A stretch of DNA of 64,000 nt. It comes from Chaunax sp. Z400 (taxonomy: Eukaryota; Chordata; Actinopteri; Lophiiformes; Chaunacidae). Both the position numbers and the translations under genes were made by a program. The notes beneath the pieces were generated by a model. The model saw only the letters and a list, made by a program, of their open reading frames with translations, was not told where the DNA came from and ran no database searches. Shown one piece after another: positions 1 to 9,100 of the stretch; within the stretch, counting starts at the first letter, position 1; each line of letters begins with the position of its first letter. The stretch covers positions 124,001 through 188,000 of the forward strand of contig CM075185.1 of NCBI GenBank assembly GCA_037577475.1, written 5' to 3'.

Positions 1-189
1 TTCAACGGTTTTATGGGGTCTCCAAGAACGTCAGCAGGTAAACCGAGTCTCTACGATTTACGGTTCCCGAGATATGACATGTATTTTTGGTGATTTTTGG
101 AATTTTTGTATCTCGGGAACGGAAGGTCGTAGAGACTCGGGGAGAAGTCTGGCGTGTTCAGAGACCACGAATTATGTCCAACGGATCAT

Positions 190-322
190 GGTCCCGAGTC
201 TCTACGACCTTCCGTTCCCGAGTTATACTCAAGTTTATTTTCCCATTGAAGTGAATGGGGTTTGGTTCGCCTATAGTGAATGTGTGTATCTCGGAAACGG
301 AAGGTCGTAGAGACTCGGGACC
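190..322. repeat. Foldback inverted repeat of module B, reference copy
   Basis: The arm at 190-222 and the arm at 290-322 are reverse complements over 33 bp with one mismatch (ttcccgag faces ctcggaaac), enclosing a 67-nt loop. Each arm is bounded at both ends by the same hexamer: CCCGAG 24 bp apart on the left, and CTCGGG on the right (degenerate at its inner end in B). The outermost base pairs cross the B/C boundary (ggtccc with gggacc), so the pairing is lost where C begins gggcccaac. Equivalent, less perfect hairpins exist in every A and C. Whether they extrude as cruciforms or fold in RNA cannot be seen from sequence. Confidence 0.9.
242..259. repeat. Small inverted repeat in the B loop, reference copy
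   Basis: CCCATT and AATGGG flank 6 bases, giving a nested 6-bp stem inside the 67-nt loop of the B hairpin. In the right-hand zone (from about 55.8 kb) the right arm becomes AGTGGG in many B copies, breaking one pair, so there is no sign that the stem is conserved by selection. Confidence 0.6.
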
Positions 323-799
323 AACGTCCGTCTAGGGGTTTATGTGGTCTCTGAGAACACCAGTCTTTGTCCCGAGTCTGTGCGACCTTCCTTTCCCGAG
401 ATATGACATGTCCAGTAGGGGCGTATTTTGAATGTCTGTATCTCGGGAACGGAAGGTCGTAGAGACTCGTGGAGAAGTCTGGCGTGTTCGGAGACCACGA
501 ATTATGTCGGACGGATCATGGTCCCGAGTCTCTACGACCTTCCGTTCCCGAGTTATACTCAAGTTTATTTTCCCATTGAAGTGAATGGGGTTTGGTTCGC
601 CTATAGTGAATGTGTGTATCTCGGAAACGGAAGGTCGTAGAGACTCGGGACCAACGTCCGTCTAGAGGTTTATGTGGTCTCTGAGAACACCAGTCTTTGT
701 CCCGAGTCTGTGCGACCTTCCTTTCCCGAGATATGACATGTCCAGTAGGGGCGTATTTTGAATGTCTGTATCTCGGGAACGGAAGGTCGTAGAGACTCG

Positions 800-916
800 C
801 GGACAAGTGTGGGTTAGGGGTTAGGGTTAGGGTTAGGGTTAGGGTTAAGGGGATAAAAACTCAATGGGGGCCCTACCCGGGTTGGTAACTTTTGAACGGA
901 AGGTCGTAGAGACTCG
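800..916 (+). repeat. Module T, reference copy (117 bp) carrying a telomeric tract
   Basis: Starts cggacaagtgtg, continues into a short TTAGGG tract, then ggggataaaaactcaat, a GC-rich stretch with gggccc and cccggg, ggttggtaacttttgaac, and the common tail. Unlike A, B and C it has no complementary 5' arm. There are 57 copies, all in this orientation, always followed by A and preceded by C or A. Copies preceded by A read aatcggggccc; those preceded by C read aatgggggccc, or aatgagggccc at 61255 and 63256. Copies followed by the A3 subtype have an altered tail (aatgtcg for aaggtcg). Lengths: 111 bp in eight copies (6106, 10746, 15386, 19215, 25861, 36192, 61853, 63854), 123 bp at 47518, 118 bp at 53606, otherwise 117 bp. 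Confidence 0.93.
811..852 (+). repeat. Interstitial telomeric repeat tract, reference copy
   Basis: The tract reads GGG, TTAGGGG, several perfect TTAGGG units, then TTAAGGGG. The degenerate first and last units are fixed in nearly all 57 copies, so the tract was captured once and amplified with its module rather than repeatedly added by telomerase. Length changes are in whole 6-bp units, as expected of replication slippage. Minor variants: ttagggct near the end at about 25898, 36231 and 39741; taggttta at about 40965; ttagag in the four T modules at 61255, 61853, 63256 and 63854. Four or more GGG runs per tract give G-quadruplex potential on the + strand. Confidence 0.95.
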
Positions 917-1010
917 GGGATAAGCTCTTTCAACGGTTTTATGGGGTCTCCAAGAACGTCAGCAGGTAAACCGAGTCTCTACGATTTACGGTTCCCGAGA
1001 TATGACATGT

Positions 1011-1036
1011 ATTTTTGGTGATTTTTGGAATTTTTG
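1011..1036 (+). repeat. Phased T-tracts in the loop of module A, reference copy
   Basis: Three ATTTTTG elements have T-tracts at 1012-1016, 1022-1026 and 1031-1035, spaced 10 and 9 bp. Spacing close to one helical turn is the known arrangement for intrinsic DNA curvature. Present in nearly all A modules; the third tract is interrupted (gaatgttt) in A3 copies such as 6217, 7894, 10857 and in the copy at 40296. Confidence 0.7.
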
Positions 1037-1044
1037 TATCTCGG

Positions 1045-1067
1045 GAACGGAAGGTCGTAGAGACTCG
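1045..1067 (+). repeat. Common 23-bp tail ending every module, reference copy
   Basis: The tail runs gaacggaaggtcgta followed by gagactcg. It is shared by A, C and T and, with one change (aaacgg), by B. It occurs once every 111-178 bp across the window, more than 400 times. It is the only sequence common to all four modules, and all junction changes (A-A, A-T, B-B, duplication boundaries) fall at its end. It is therefore the likely register for unequal exchange; that mechanism is inference. Confidence 0.88.
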
Positions 1068-1245
1068 GGGAGAAGTCTGGCGTGTTCAGAGACCACGAAT
1101 TATGTCCAACGGATCATGGTCCCGAGTCTCTACGACCTTCCGTTCCCGAGTTATACTCAAGTTTATTTTCCCATTGAAGTGAATGGGGTTTGGTTCGCCT
1201 ATAGTGAATGTGTGTATCTCGGAAACGGAAGGTCGTAGAGACTCG
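1068..1245 (+). repeat. Module B, reference copy (178 bp)
   Basis: Starts [g/t]ggagaagtctggcg and ends in the common tail. It holds the best inverted repeat of the array. Two lineages are visible: B1, starting ggg, usually after A1 or A2, with caa, cga or aaa at offset 39-41; and B2, starting tgg, usually after C and in many A copies, with gga at offset 39-41. Mixed copies at 2477, 3886 and 62115 (ggg start with gga) show exchange between lineages. Other recurring polymorphisms are ggttcgcc/ggtccgcc, gtgtgtatctc/gtgtgaatctc and gtgaatgg/gtgagtgg. B is always followed by C except at 43531/43532. Confidence 0.93.
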
Positions 1246-1397
1246 GGACCAACGTCTGTCTAGGGGTTTATGTGGTCTCTGAGAACACCAGTCTTTGTCC
1301 CGAGTCTGTGCGACCTTCCTTTCCCGAGATATGACATGTCCAGTAGGGGCGTATTTTGAATGTCTGTATCTCGGGAACGGAAGGTCGTAGAGACTCG
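1246..1397 (+). repeat. Module C, reference copy (152 bp)
   Basis: Starts gg[a/c]ccaacgtc and ends in the common tail. The body (gggtttatgtggtctctgag) is clearly related to the A body (ggttttatggggtctccaag), and both loops start with cgagatatgacatgt, so A and C are paralogous monomers. The 5' arm differs from the perfect complement of the tail at about three positions (tgtgcg for tctacg, ttcctttccc for ttccgttccc). The loop start contains the perfect 8-bp palindrome gacatgtc. Body variants gggaccaacgtccgtc and gggcccaacgtctgtc mark two C lineages; the second mostly follows the first B after A1. One copy at 24899-25049 is 151 bp (one base lost at its start). Confidence 0.93.
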
Positions 1398-2208
1398 TGG
1401 AGAAGTCTGGCGTGTTCAGAGACCACGAATTATGTCGGACGGATCATGGTCCCGAGTCTCTACGACCTTCCGTTCCCGAGTTATACTCAAGTTTATTTTC
1501 CCATTGAAGTGAATGGGGTTTGGTTCGCCTATAGTGAATGTGTGTATCTCGGAAACGGAAGGTCGTAGAGACTCGGGACCAACGTCCGTCTGGAGGTTTA
1601 TGTGGTCTCTGAGAACACCAGTCTTTGTCCCGAGTCTGTGCGACCTTCCTTTCCCGAGATATGACATGTCCAGTAGGGGCGTATTTTGAATGTCTGTATC
1701 TCGGGAACGGAAGGTCGTAGAGACTCGGGGATAAGCTCTTTCAATGGTTTTATGGGGTCTCCAAGAATGCCAGCGGGTAAACCGAGTCTCTACGACTTAC
1801 GGTTCCCGAGATATGACATGTATTTTTGGTGATTTTTGGAATTTTTGTATCTCGGGAACGGAAGGTCGTAGAGACTCGGGGAGAAGTCTGGCGTGTTCAG
1901 AGACCACGAATTATGTCCGACGGATCATGGTCCCGAGTCTCTACGACCTTCCGTTCCCGAGTTATACTCAAGTTTATTTTCCCATTGAAGTGAATGGGGT
2001 TTGGTCCGCCTATAGTGAATGTGTGTATCTCGGAAACGGAAGGTCGTAGAGACTCGGGACCAACGTCCGTCTAGGGGTTTATGTGGTCTCTGAGAACACC
2101 AGTCTTTGTCCCGAGTCTGTGCGACCTTCCTTTCCCGAGATATGACATGTCCAGTAGGGGCGTATTTTGAATGTCTGTATCTCGGGAACGGAAGGTCGTA
2201 GAGACTCG

Positions 2209-3617
2209 CGGACAAGTGTGGGTTAGGGGTTAGGGTTAGGGTTAGGGTTAGGGTTAAGGGGATAAAAACTCAATGGGGGCCCTACCCGGGTTGGTAACTT
2301 TTGAACGGAAGGTCGTAGAGACTCGGGGATAAGCTCTTTCAACGGTTTTATGGGGTCTCCAAGAACGTCAGCAGGTAAACCGAGTCTCTACGATTTACGG
2401 TTCCCGAGATATGACATGTATTTTTGGTGATTTTTGGAATTTTTGTATCTCGGGAACGGAAGGTCGTAGAGACTCGGGGAGAAGTCTGGCGTGTTCAGAG
2501 ACCACGAATTATGTCGGACGGATCATGGTCCCGAGTCTCTACGACCTTCCGTTCCCGAGTTATACTCAAGTTTATTTTCCCATTGAAGTGAATGGGGTTT
2601 GGTTCGCCTATAGTGAATGTGTGTATCTCGGAAACGGAAGGTCGTAGAGACTCGGGACCAACGTCCGTCTAGGGGTTTATGTGGTCTCTGAGAACACCAG
2701 TCTTTGTCCCGAGTCTGTGCGACCTTCCTTTCCCGAGATATGACATGTCCAGTAGGGGCGTATTTTGAATGTCTGTATCTCGGGAACGGAAGGTCGTAGA
2801 GACTCGTGGAGAAGTCTGGCGTGTTCAGAGACCACGAATTATGTCGGACGGATCATGGTCCCGAGTCTCTACGACCTTCCGTTCCCGAGTTATACTCAAG
2901 TTTATTTTCCCATTGAAGTGAATGGGGTTTGGTTCGCCTATAGTGAATGTGTGTATCTCGGAAACGGAAGGTCGTAGAGACTCGGGACCAACGTCCGTCT
3001 AGAGGTTTATGTGGTCTCTGAGAACACCAGTCTTTGTCCCGAGTCTGTGCGACCTTCCTTTCCCGAGATATGACATGTCCAGTAGGGGCGTATTTTGAAT
3101 GTCTGTATCTCGGGAACGGAAGGTCGTAGAGACTCGGGGATAAGCTCTTTCAATGGTTTTATGGGGTCTCCAAGAATGCCAGCGGGTAAACCGAGTCTCT
3201 ACGACTTACGGTTCCCGAGATATGACATGTATTTTTGGTGATTTTTGGAATTTTTGTATCTCGGGAACGGAAGGTCGTAGAGACTCGGGGAGAAGTCTGG
3301 CGTGTTCAGAGACCACGAATTATGTCCGACGGATCATGGTCCCGAGTCTCTACGACCTTCCGTTCCCGAGTTATACTCAAGTTTATTTTCCCATTGAAGT
3401 GAATGGGGTTTGGTCCGCCTATAGTGAATGTGTGTATCTCGGAAACGGAAGGTCGTAGAGACTCGGGACCAACGTCCGTCTAGGGGTTTATGTGGTCTCT
3501 GAGAACACCAGTCTTTGTCCCGAGTCTGTGCGACCTTCCTTTCCCGAGATATGACATGTCCAGTAGGGGCGTATTTTGAATGTCTGTATCTCGGGAACGG
3601 AAGGTCGTAGAGACTCG
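2209..3617 (+). repeat. 1409-bp higher-order unit T-A1-BC-BC-A2-BC
   Basis: Same order as the preceding unit. The first B (from 2477) combines a ggg start with gga at the variable triplet, so it is a B1/B2 mosaic. Confidence 0.92.
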
Positions 3618-4366
3618 CGGACAAGTGTGGGTTAGGGGTTAGGGTTAGGGTTAGGGTTAGGGTTAAGGGGATAAAAACTCAATGGGGGCCCTACCCGGGT
3701 TGGTAACTTTTGAACGGAAGGTCGTAGAGACTCGGGGATAAGCTCTTTCAACGGTTTTATGGGGTCTCCAAGAACGTCAGCAGGTAAACCGAGTCTCTAC
3801 GATTTACGGTTCCCGAGATATGACATGTATTTTTGGTGATTTTTGGAATTTTTGTATCTCGGGAACGGAAGGTCGTAGAGACTCGGGGAGACGTCTGGCG
3901 TGTTCAGAGACCACGAATTATGTCGGACGGATCATGGTCCCGAGTCTCTACGACCTTCCGTTCCCGAGTTATACTCAAGTTTATTTTCCCATTGAAGTGA
4001 ATGGGGTTTGGTTCGCCTATAGTGAATGTGTGTATCTCGGAAACGGAAGGTCGTAGAGACTCGGGACCAACGTCCGTCTAGGGGTTTATGTGGTCTCTGA
4101 GAACACCAGTCTTTGTCCCGAGTCTGTGCGACCTTCCTTTCCCGAGATATGACATGTCCAGTAGGGGCGTATTTTGAATGTCTGTATCTCGGGAACGGAA
4201 GGTCGTAGAGACTCGGGGATAAGCTCTTTCAATGGTTTTATGGGGTCTCCAAGAATGCCAGCGGGTAAACCGAGTCTCTACGACTTACGGTTCCCGAGAT
4301 ATGACATGTATTTTTGGTGATTTTTGGAATTTTTGTATCTCGGGAACGGAAGGTCGTAGAGACTCG
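3618..4366 (+). repeat. 749-bp higher-order unit T-A1-BC-A2
   Basis: T 3618, A1 3735, B 3886, C 4064, A2 4216-4366. A2 is followed directly by T, the first A-T junction of the window. The B has gagacgtctgg in place of gagaagtctgg near its start. Confidence 0.9.
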
Positions 4367-6105
4367 CGGACAAGTGTGGGTTAGGGGTTAGGGTTAGGGT
4401 TAGGGTTAGGGTTAGGGGGATAAAAACTCAATCGGGGCCCTACCCGGGTTGGTAACTTTTGAACGGAAGGTCGTAGAGACTCGGGGATAAGCTCTTTCAA
4501 CGGTTTTATGGGGTCTCCAAGAACGTCAGCAGGTAAACCGAGTCTCTACGATTTACGGTTCCCGAGATATGACATGTATTTTTGGTGATTTTTGGAATTT
4601 TTGTATCTCGGGAACGGAAGGTCGTAGAGACTCGGGGAGAAGTCTGGCGTGTTCAGAGACCACGAATTATGTCCAACGGATCATGGTCCCGAGTCTCTAC
4701 GACCTTCCGTTCCCGAGTTATACTCAAGTTTATTTTCCCATTGAAGTGAATGGGGTTTGGTTCGCCTATAGTGAATGTGTGTATCTCGGAAACGGAAGGT
4801 CGTAGAGACTCGGGCCCAACGTCTGTCTAGGGGTTTATGTGGTCTCTGAGAACACCAGTCTTTGTCCCGAGTCTGTGCGACCTTCCTTTCCCGAGATATG
4901 ACATGTCCAGTAGGGGCGTATTTTGAATGTCTGTATCTCGGGAACGGAAGGTCGTAGAGACTCGTGGAGAAGTCTGGCGTGTTCAGAGACCACGAATTAT
5001 GTCGGACGGATCATGGTCCCGAGTCTCTACGACCTTCCGTTCCCGAGTTATACTCAAGTTTATTTTCCCATTGAAGTGAATGGGGTTTGGTCCGCCTATA
5101 GTGAATGTGTGTATCTCGGAAACGGAAGGTCGTAGAGACTCGGGACCAACGTCCGTCTAGGGGTTTATGTGGTCTCTGAGAACACCAGTCTTTGTCCCGA
5201 GTCTGTGCGACCTTCCTTTCCCGAGATATGACATGTCCAGTAGGGGCGTATTTTGAATGTCTGTATCTCGGGAACGGAAGGTCGTAGAGACTCGTGGAGA
5301 AGTCTGGCGTGTTCAGAGACCACGAATTATGTCGGACGGATCATGGTCCCGAGTCTCTACGACCTTCCGTTCCCGAGTTATACTCAAGTTTATTTTCCCA
5401 TTGAAGTGAATGGGGTTTGGTTCGCCTATAGTGAATGTGTGTATCTCGGAAACGGAAGGTCGTAGAGACTCGGGACCAACGTCCGTCTAGGGGTTTATGT
5501 GGTCTCTGAGAACACCAGTCTTTGTCCCGAGTCTGTGCGACCTTCCTTTCCCGAGATATGACATGTCCAGTAGGGGCGTATTTTGAATGTCTGTATCTCG
5601 GGAACGGAAGGTCGTAGAGACTCGGGGATAAGCTCTTTCAATGGTTTTATGGGGTCTCCAAGAATGCCAGCGGGTAAACCGAGTCTCTACGACTTACGGT
5701 TCCCGAGATATGACATGTATTTTTGGTGATTTTTGGAATTTTTGTATCTCGGGAACGGAAGGTCGTAGAGACTCGTGGAGAAGTCTGGCGTGTTCAGAGA
5801 CCACGAATTATGTCGGACGGATCATGGTCCCGAGTCTCTACGACCTTCCGTTCCCGAGTTATACTCAAGTTTATTTTCCCATTGAAGTGAATGGGGTTTG
5901 GTCCGCCTATAGTGAATGTGTGTATCTCGGAAACGGAAGGTCGTAGAGACTCGGGACCAACGTCCGTCTAGGGGTTTATGTGGTCTCTGAGAACACCAGT
6001 CTTTGTCCCGAGTCTGTGCGACCTTCCTTTCCCGAGATATGACATGTCCAGTAGGGGCGTATTTTGAATGTCTGTATCTCGGGAACGGAAGGTCGTAGAG
6101 ACTCG
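4367..6105 (+). repeat. 1739-bp unit with three consecutive BC dimers
   Basis: T 4367, A1 4484, then BC at 4635, 4965 and 5295, A2 5625, BC 5776. This is the only place with three BC dimers in a row. The T carries the cgg marker (aatcggggccc) and gttaggggga at the tract end in place of gttaagggga. Confidence 0.9.
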
Positions 6106-9100
6106 CGGACAAGTGTGGGTTAGGGGTTAGGGTTAGGGTTAGGGTTAAGGGGATAAAAACTCAATGGGGGCCCTACCCGGGTTGGTAACTTTTGAACGGA
6201 ATGTCGTAGAGACTCGGGGATAAGCTCTTTCAACGGTTTTATGGGGTCCCCAAGAATGCCAGCGGGTAAACCGAGTCTCTACGACTTACGGTTCCCGAGA
6301 TATGACATGTATTTTTGGTGATTTTTGGAATGTTTGTATCTCGGGAACGGAAGGTCGTAGAGACTCGGGGATAAGCTCTTTCAATGGTTTTATGGGGTCT
6401 CCAAGAATGCCAGCGGGTAAACCGAGTCTCTACGACTTACGGTTCCCGAGATATGACATGTATTTTTGGTGATTTTTGGAATTTTTGTATCTCGGGAACG
6501 GAAGGTCGTAGAGACTCGGGGAGAAGTCTGGCGTGTTCAGAGACCACGAATTATGTCCGACGGATCATGGTCCCGAGTCTCTACGACCTTCCGTTCCCGA
6601 GTTATACTCAAGTTTATTTTCCCATTGAAGTGAATGGGGTTTGGTTCGCCTATAGTGAATGTGTGTATCTCGGAAACGGAAGGTCGTAGAGACTCGGGAC
6701 CAACGTCCGTCTAGGGGTTTATGTGGTCTCTGAGAACACCAGTCTTTGTCCCGAGTCTGTGCGACCTTCCTTTCCCGAGATATGACATGTCCAGTAGGGG
6801 CGTATTTTGAATGTCTGTATCTCGGGAACGGAAGGTCGTAGAGACTCGCGGACAAGTGTGGGTTAGGGGTTAGGGTTAGGGTTAGGGTTAGGGTTAAGGG
6901 GATAAAAACTCAATGGGGGCCCTACCCGGGTTGGTAACTTTTGAACGGAAGGTCGTAGAGACTCGGGGATAAGCTCTTTCAACGGTTTTATGGGGTCTCC
7001 AAGAACGTCAGCAGGTAAACCGAGTCTCTACGATTTACGGTTCCCGAGATATGACATGTATTTTTGGTGATTTTTGGAATTTTTGTATCTCGGGAACGGA
7101 AGGTCGTAGAGACTCGGGGAGAAGTCTGGCGTGTTCAGAGACCACGAATTATGTCCAACGGATCATGGTCCCGAGTCTCTACGACCTTCCGTTCCCGAGT
7201 TATACTCAAGTTTATTTTCCCATTGAAGTGAATGGGGTTTGGTTCGCCTATAGTGAATGTGTGTATCTCGGAAACGGAAGGTCGTAGAGACTCGGGCCCA
7301 ACGTCTGTCTAGGGGTTTATGTGGTCTCTGAGAACACCAGTCTTTGTCCCGAGTCTGTGCGACCTTCCTTTCCCGAGATATGACATGTCCAGTAGGGGCG
7401 TATTTTGAATGTCTGTATCTCGGGAACGGAAGGTCGTAGAGACTCGTGGAGAAGTCTGGCGTGTTCAGAGACCACGAATTATGTCGGACGGATCATGGTC
7501 CCGAGTCTCTACGACCTTCCGTTCCCGAGTTATACTCAAGTTTATTTTCCCATTGAAGTGAATGGGGTTTGGTTCGCCTATAGTGAATGTGTGTATCTCG
7601 GAAACGGAAGGTCGTAGAGACTCGGGACCAACGTCCGTCTAGGGGTTTATGTGGTCTCTGAGAACACCAGTCTTTGTCCCGAGTCTGTGCGACCTTCCTT
7701 TCCCGAGATATGACATGTCCAGTAGGGGCGTATTTTGAATGTCTGTATCTCGGGAACGGAAGGTCGTAGAGACTCGCGGACAAGTGTGGGTTAGGGGTTA
7801 GGGTTAGGGTTAGGGTTAGGGTTAAGGGGATAAAAACTCAATGGGGGCCCTACCCGGGTTGGTAACTTTTGAACGGAATGTCGTAGAGACTCGGGGATAA
7901 GCTCTTTCAACGGTTTTATGGGGTCTCCAAGAATGCCAGCGGGTAAACCGAGTCTCTACGACTTACGGTTCCCGAGATATGACATGTATTTTTGGTGATT
8001 TTTGGAATGTTTGTATCTCGGGAACGGAAGGTCGTAGAGACTCGGGGATAAGCTCTTTCAATGGTTTTATGGGGTCTCCAAGAATGCCAGCGGGTAAACC
8101 GAGTCTCTACGACTTACGGTTCCCGAGATATGACATGTATTTTTGGTGATTTTTGGAATTTTTGTATCTCGGGAACGGAAGGTCGTAGAGACTCGGGGAG
8201 AAGTCTGGCGTGTTCAGAGACCACGAATTATGTCCGACGGATCATGGTCCCGAGTCTCTACGACCTTCCGTTCCCGAGTTATACTCAAGTTTATTTTCCC
8301 ATTGAAGTGAATGGGGTTTGGTTCGCCTATAGTGAATGTGTGTATCTCGGAAACGGAAGGTCGTAGAGACTCGGGACCAACGTCCGTCTAGGGGTTTATG
8401 TGGTCTCTGAGAACACCAGTCTTTGTCCCGAGTCTGTGCAACCTTCCTTTCCCGAGATATGACATGTCCAGTAGGGGCGTATTTTGAATGTCTGTATCTC
8501 GGGAACGGAAGGTCGTAGAGACTCGCGGACAAGTGTGGGTTAGGGGTTAGGGTTAGGGTTAGGGTTAGGGTTAAGGGGATAAAAACTCAATGGGGGCCCT
8601 ACCCGGGTTGGTAACTTTTGAACGGAAGGTCGTAGAGACTCGGGGATAAGCTCTTTCAACGGTTTTATGGGGTCTCCAAGAACGTCAGCAGGTAAACCGA
8701 GTCTCTACGATTTACGGTTCCCGAGATATGACATGTATTTTTGGTGATTTTTGGAATTTTTGTATCTCGGGAACGGAAGGTCGTAGAGACTCGGGGAGAA
8801 GTCTGGCGTGTTCAGAGACCACGAATTATGTCAAACGGATCATGGTCCCGAGTCTCTACGACCTTCCGTTCCCGAGTTATACTCAAGTTTATTTTCCCAT
8901 TGAAGTGAATGGGGTTTGGTTCGCCTATAGTGAATGTGTGTATCTCGGAAACGGAAGGTCGTAGAGACTCGGGCCCAACGTCTGTCTAGGGGTTTATGTG
9001 GTCTCTGAGAACACCAGTCTTTGTCCCGAGTCTGTGCGACCTTCCTTTCCCGAGATATGACATGTCCAGTAGGGGCGTATTTTGAATGTCTGTATCTCGG

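Larger units (their letters stand above)
1..799 (+). repeat. Higher-order unit A1-B-C-B-C (left edge, A truncated)
   Basis: A1 lacks its first 12 bp at the window edge (1-139), then B 140, C 318, B 470, C 648-799. Followed by T at 800. The array therefore continues to the left of the window. Confidence 0.9.
917..1067 (+). repeat. Module A, reference copy (151 bp)
   Basis: Starts gggataagctctttcaa and ends in the common 23-bp tail. It contains a 5' arm (about 971-1004), a loop with three T-tracts, and a 3' arm. Subtypes are distinguishable. A1 follows T: caacgg, cgtcagcagg, gattta (this copy). A2 normally follows C: caatgg, tgccagcggg, gactta (for example 1728-1878). A3 follows a T with an altered tail and precedes A2: caacgg, tgccagcggg, gaatgttt (for example 6217-6367). 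A4 is an A1/A2 chimera: caatgg with cgtcagcagg and gattta (29388, 31395, 36303, 39815, 45539, 46886, 49469, 50816). A5 is caacgg, cgtcagcagg, gactta (32144, 41045, 44460 and most later copies after a T preceded by A). Two further mosaics with tgccggcagg are at 37114 and 40296. The arms are imperfect in the centre (tttacgg or cttacgg facing ccttccg), so A2 pairs better than A1. Confidence 0.93.
800..2208 (+). repeat. 1409-bp higher-order unit T-A1-BC-BC-A2-BC
   Basis: T 800, A1 917, B 1068, C 1246, B 1398, C 1576, A2 1728, B 1879, C 2057. This arrangement is the commonest complete unit in the left half. The C at 1576 has gtctggagg where most have gtctagggg or gtctagagg. Confidence 0.92.

Noticed and set aside
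190..322. CRISPR array (about 30-bp repeat with spacers)
   Set aside because: The arms alternate orientation, the intervening sequences are themselves repeated, and there are no cas-like genes; the TTAGGG tracts point to a eukaryote.
190..322. An active transposon
   Set aside because: There are inverted repeats but no transposase frame, and copies are strictly head to tail without target-site duplications. Kept only as a hypothesis for the ancestor.
811..852. A true telomere end or a site of telomere healing
   Set aside because: Tracts are only about 40 bp, bounded by the same module sequence in all copies, and the array continues on both sides.
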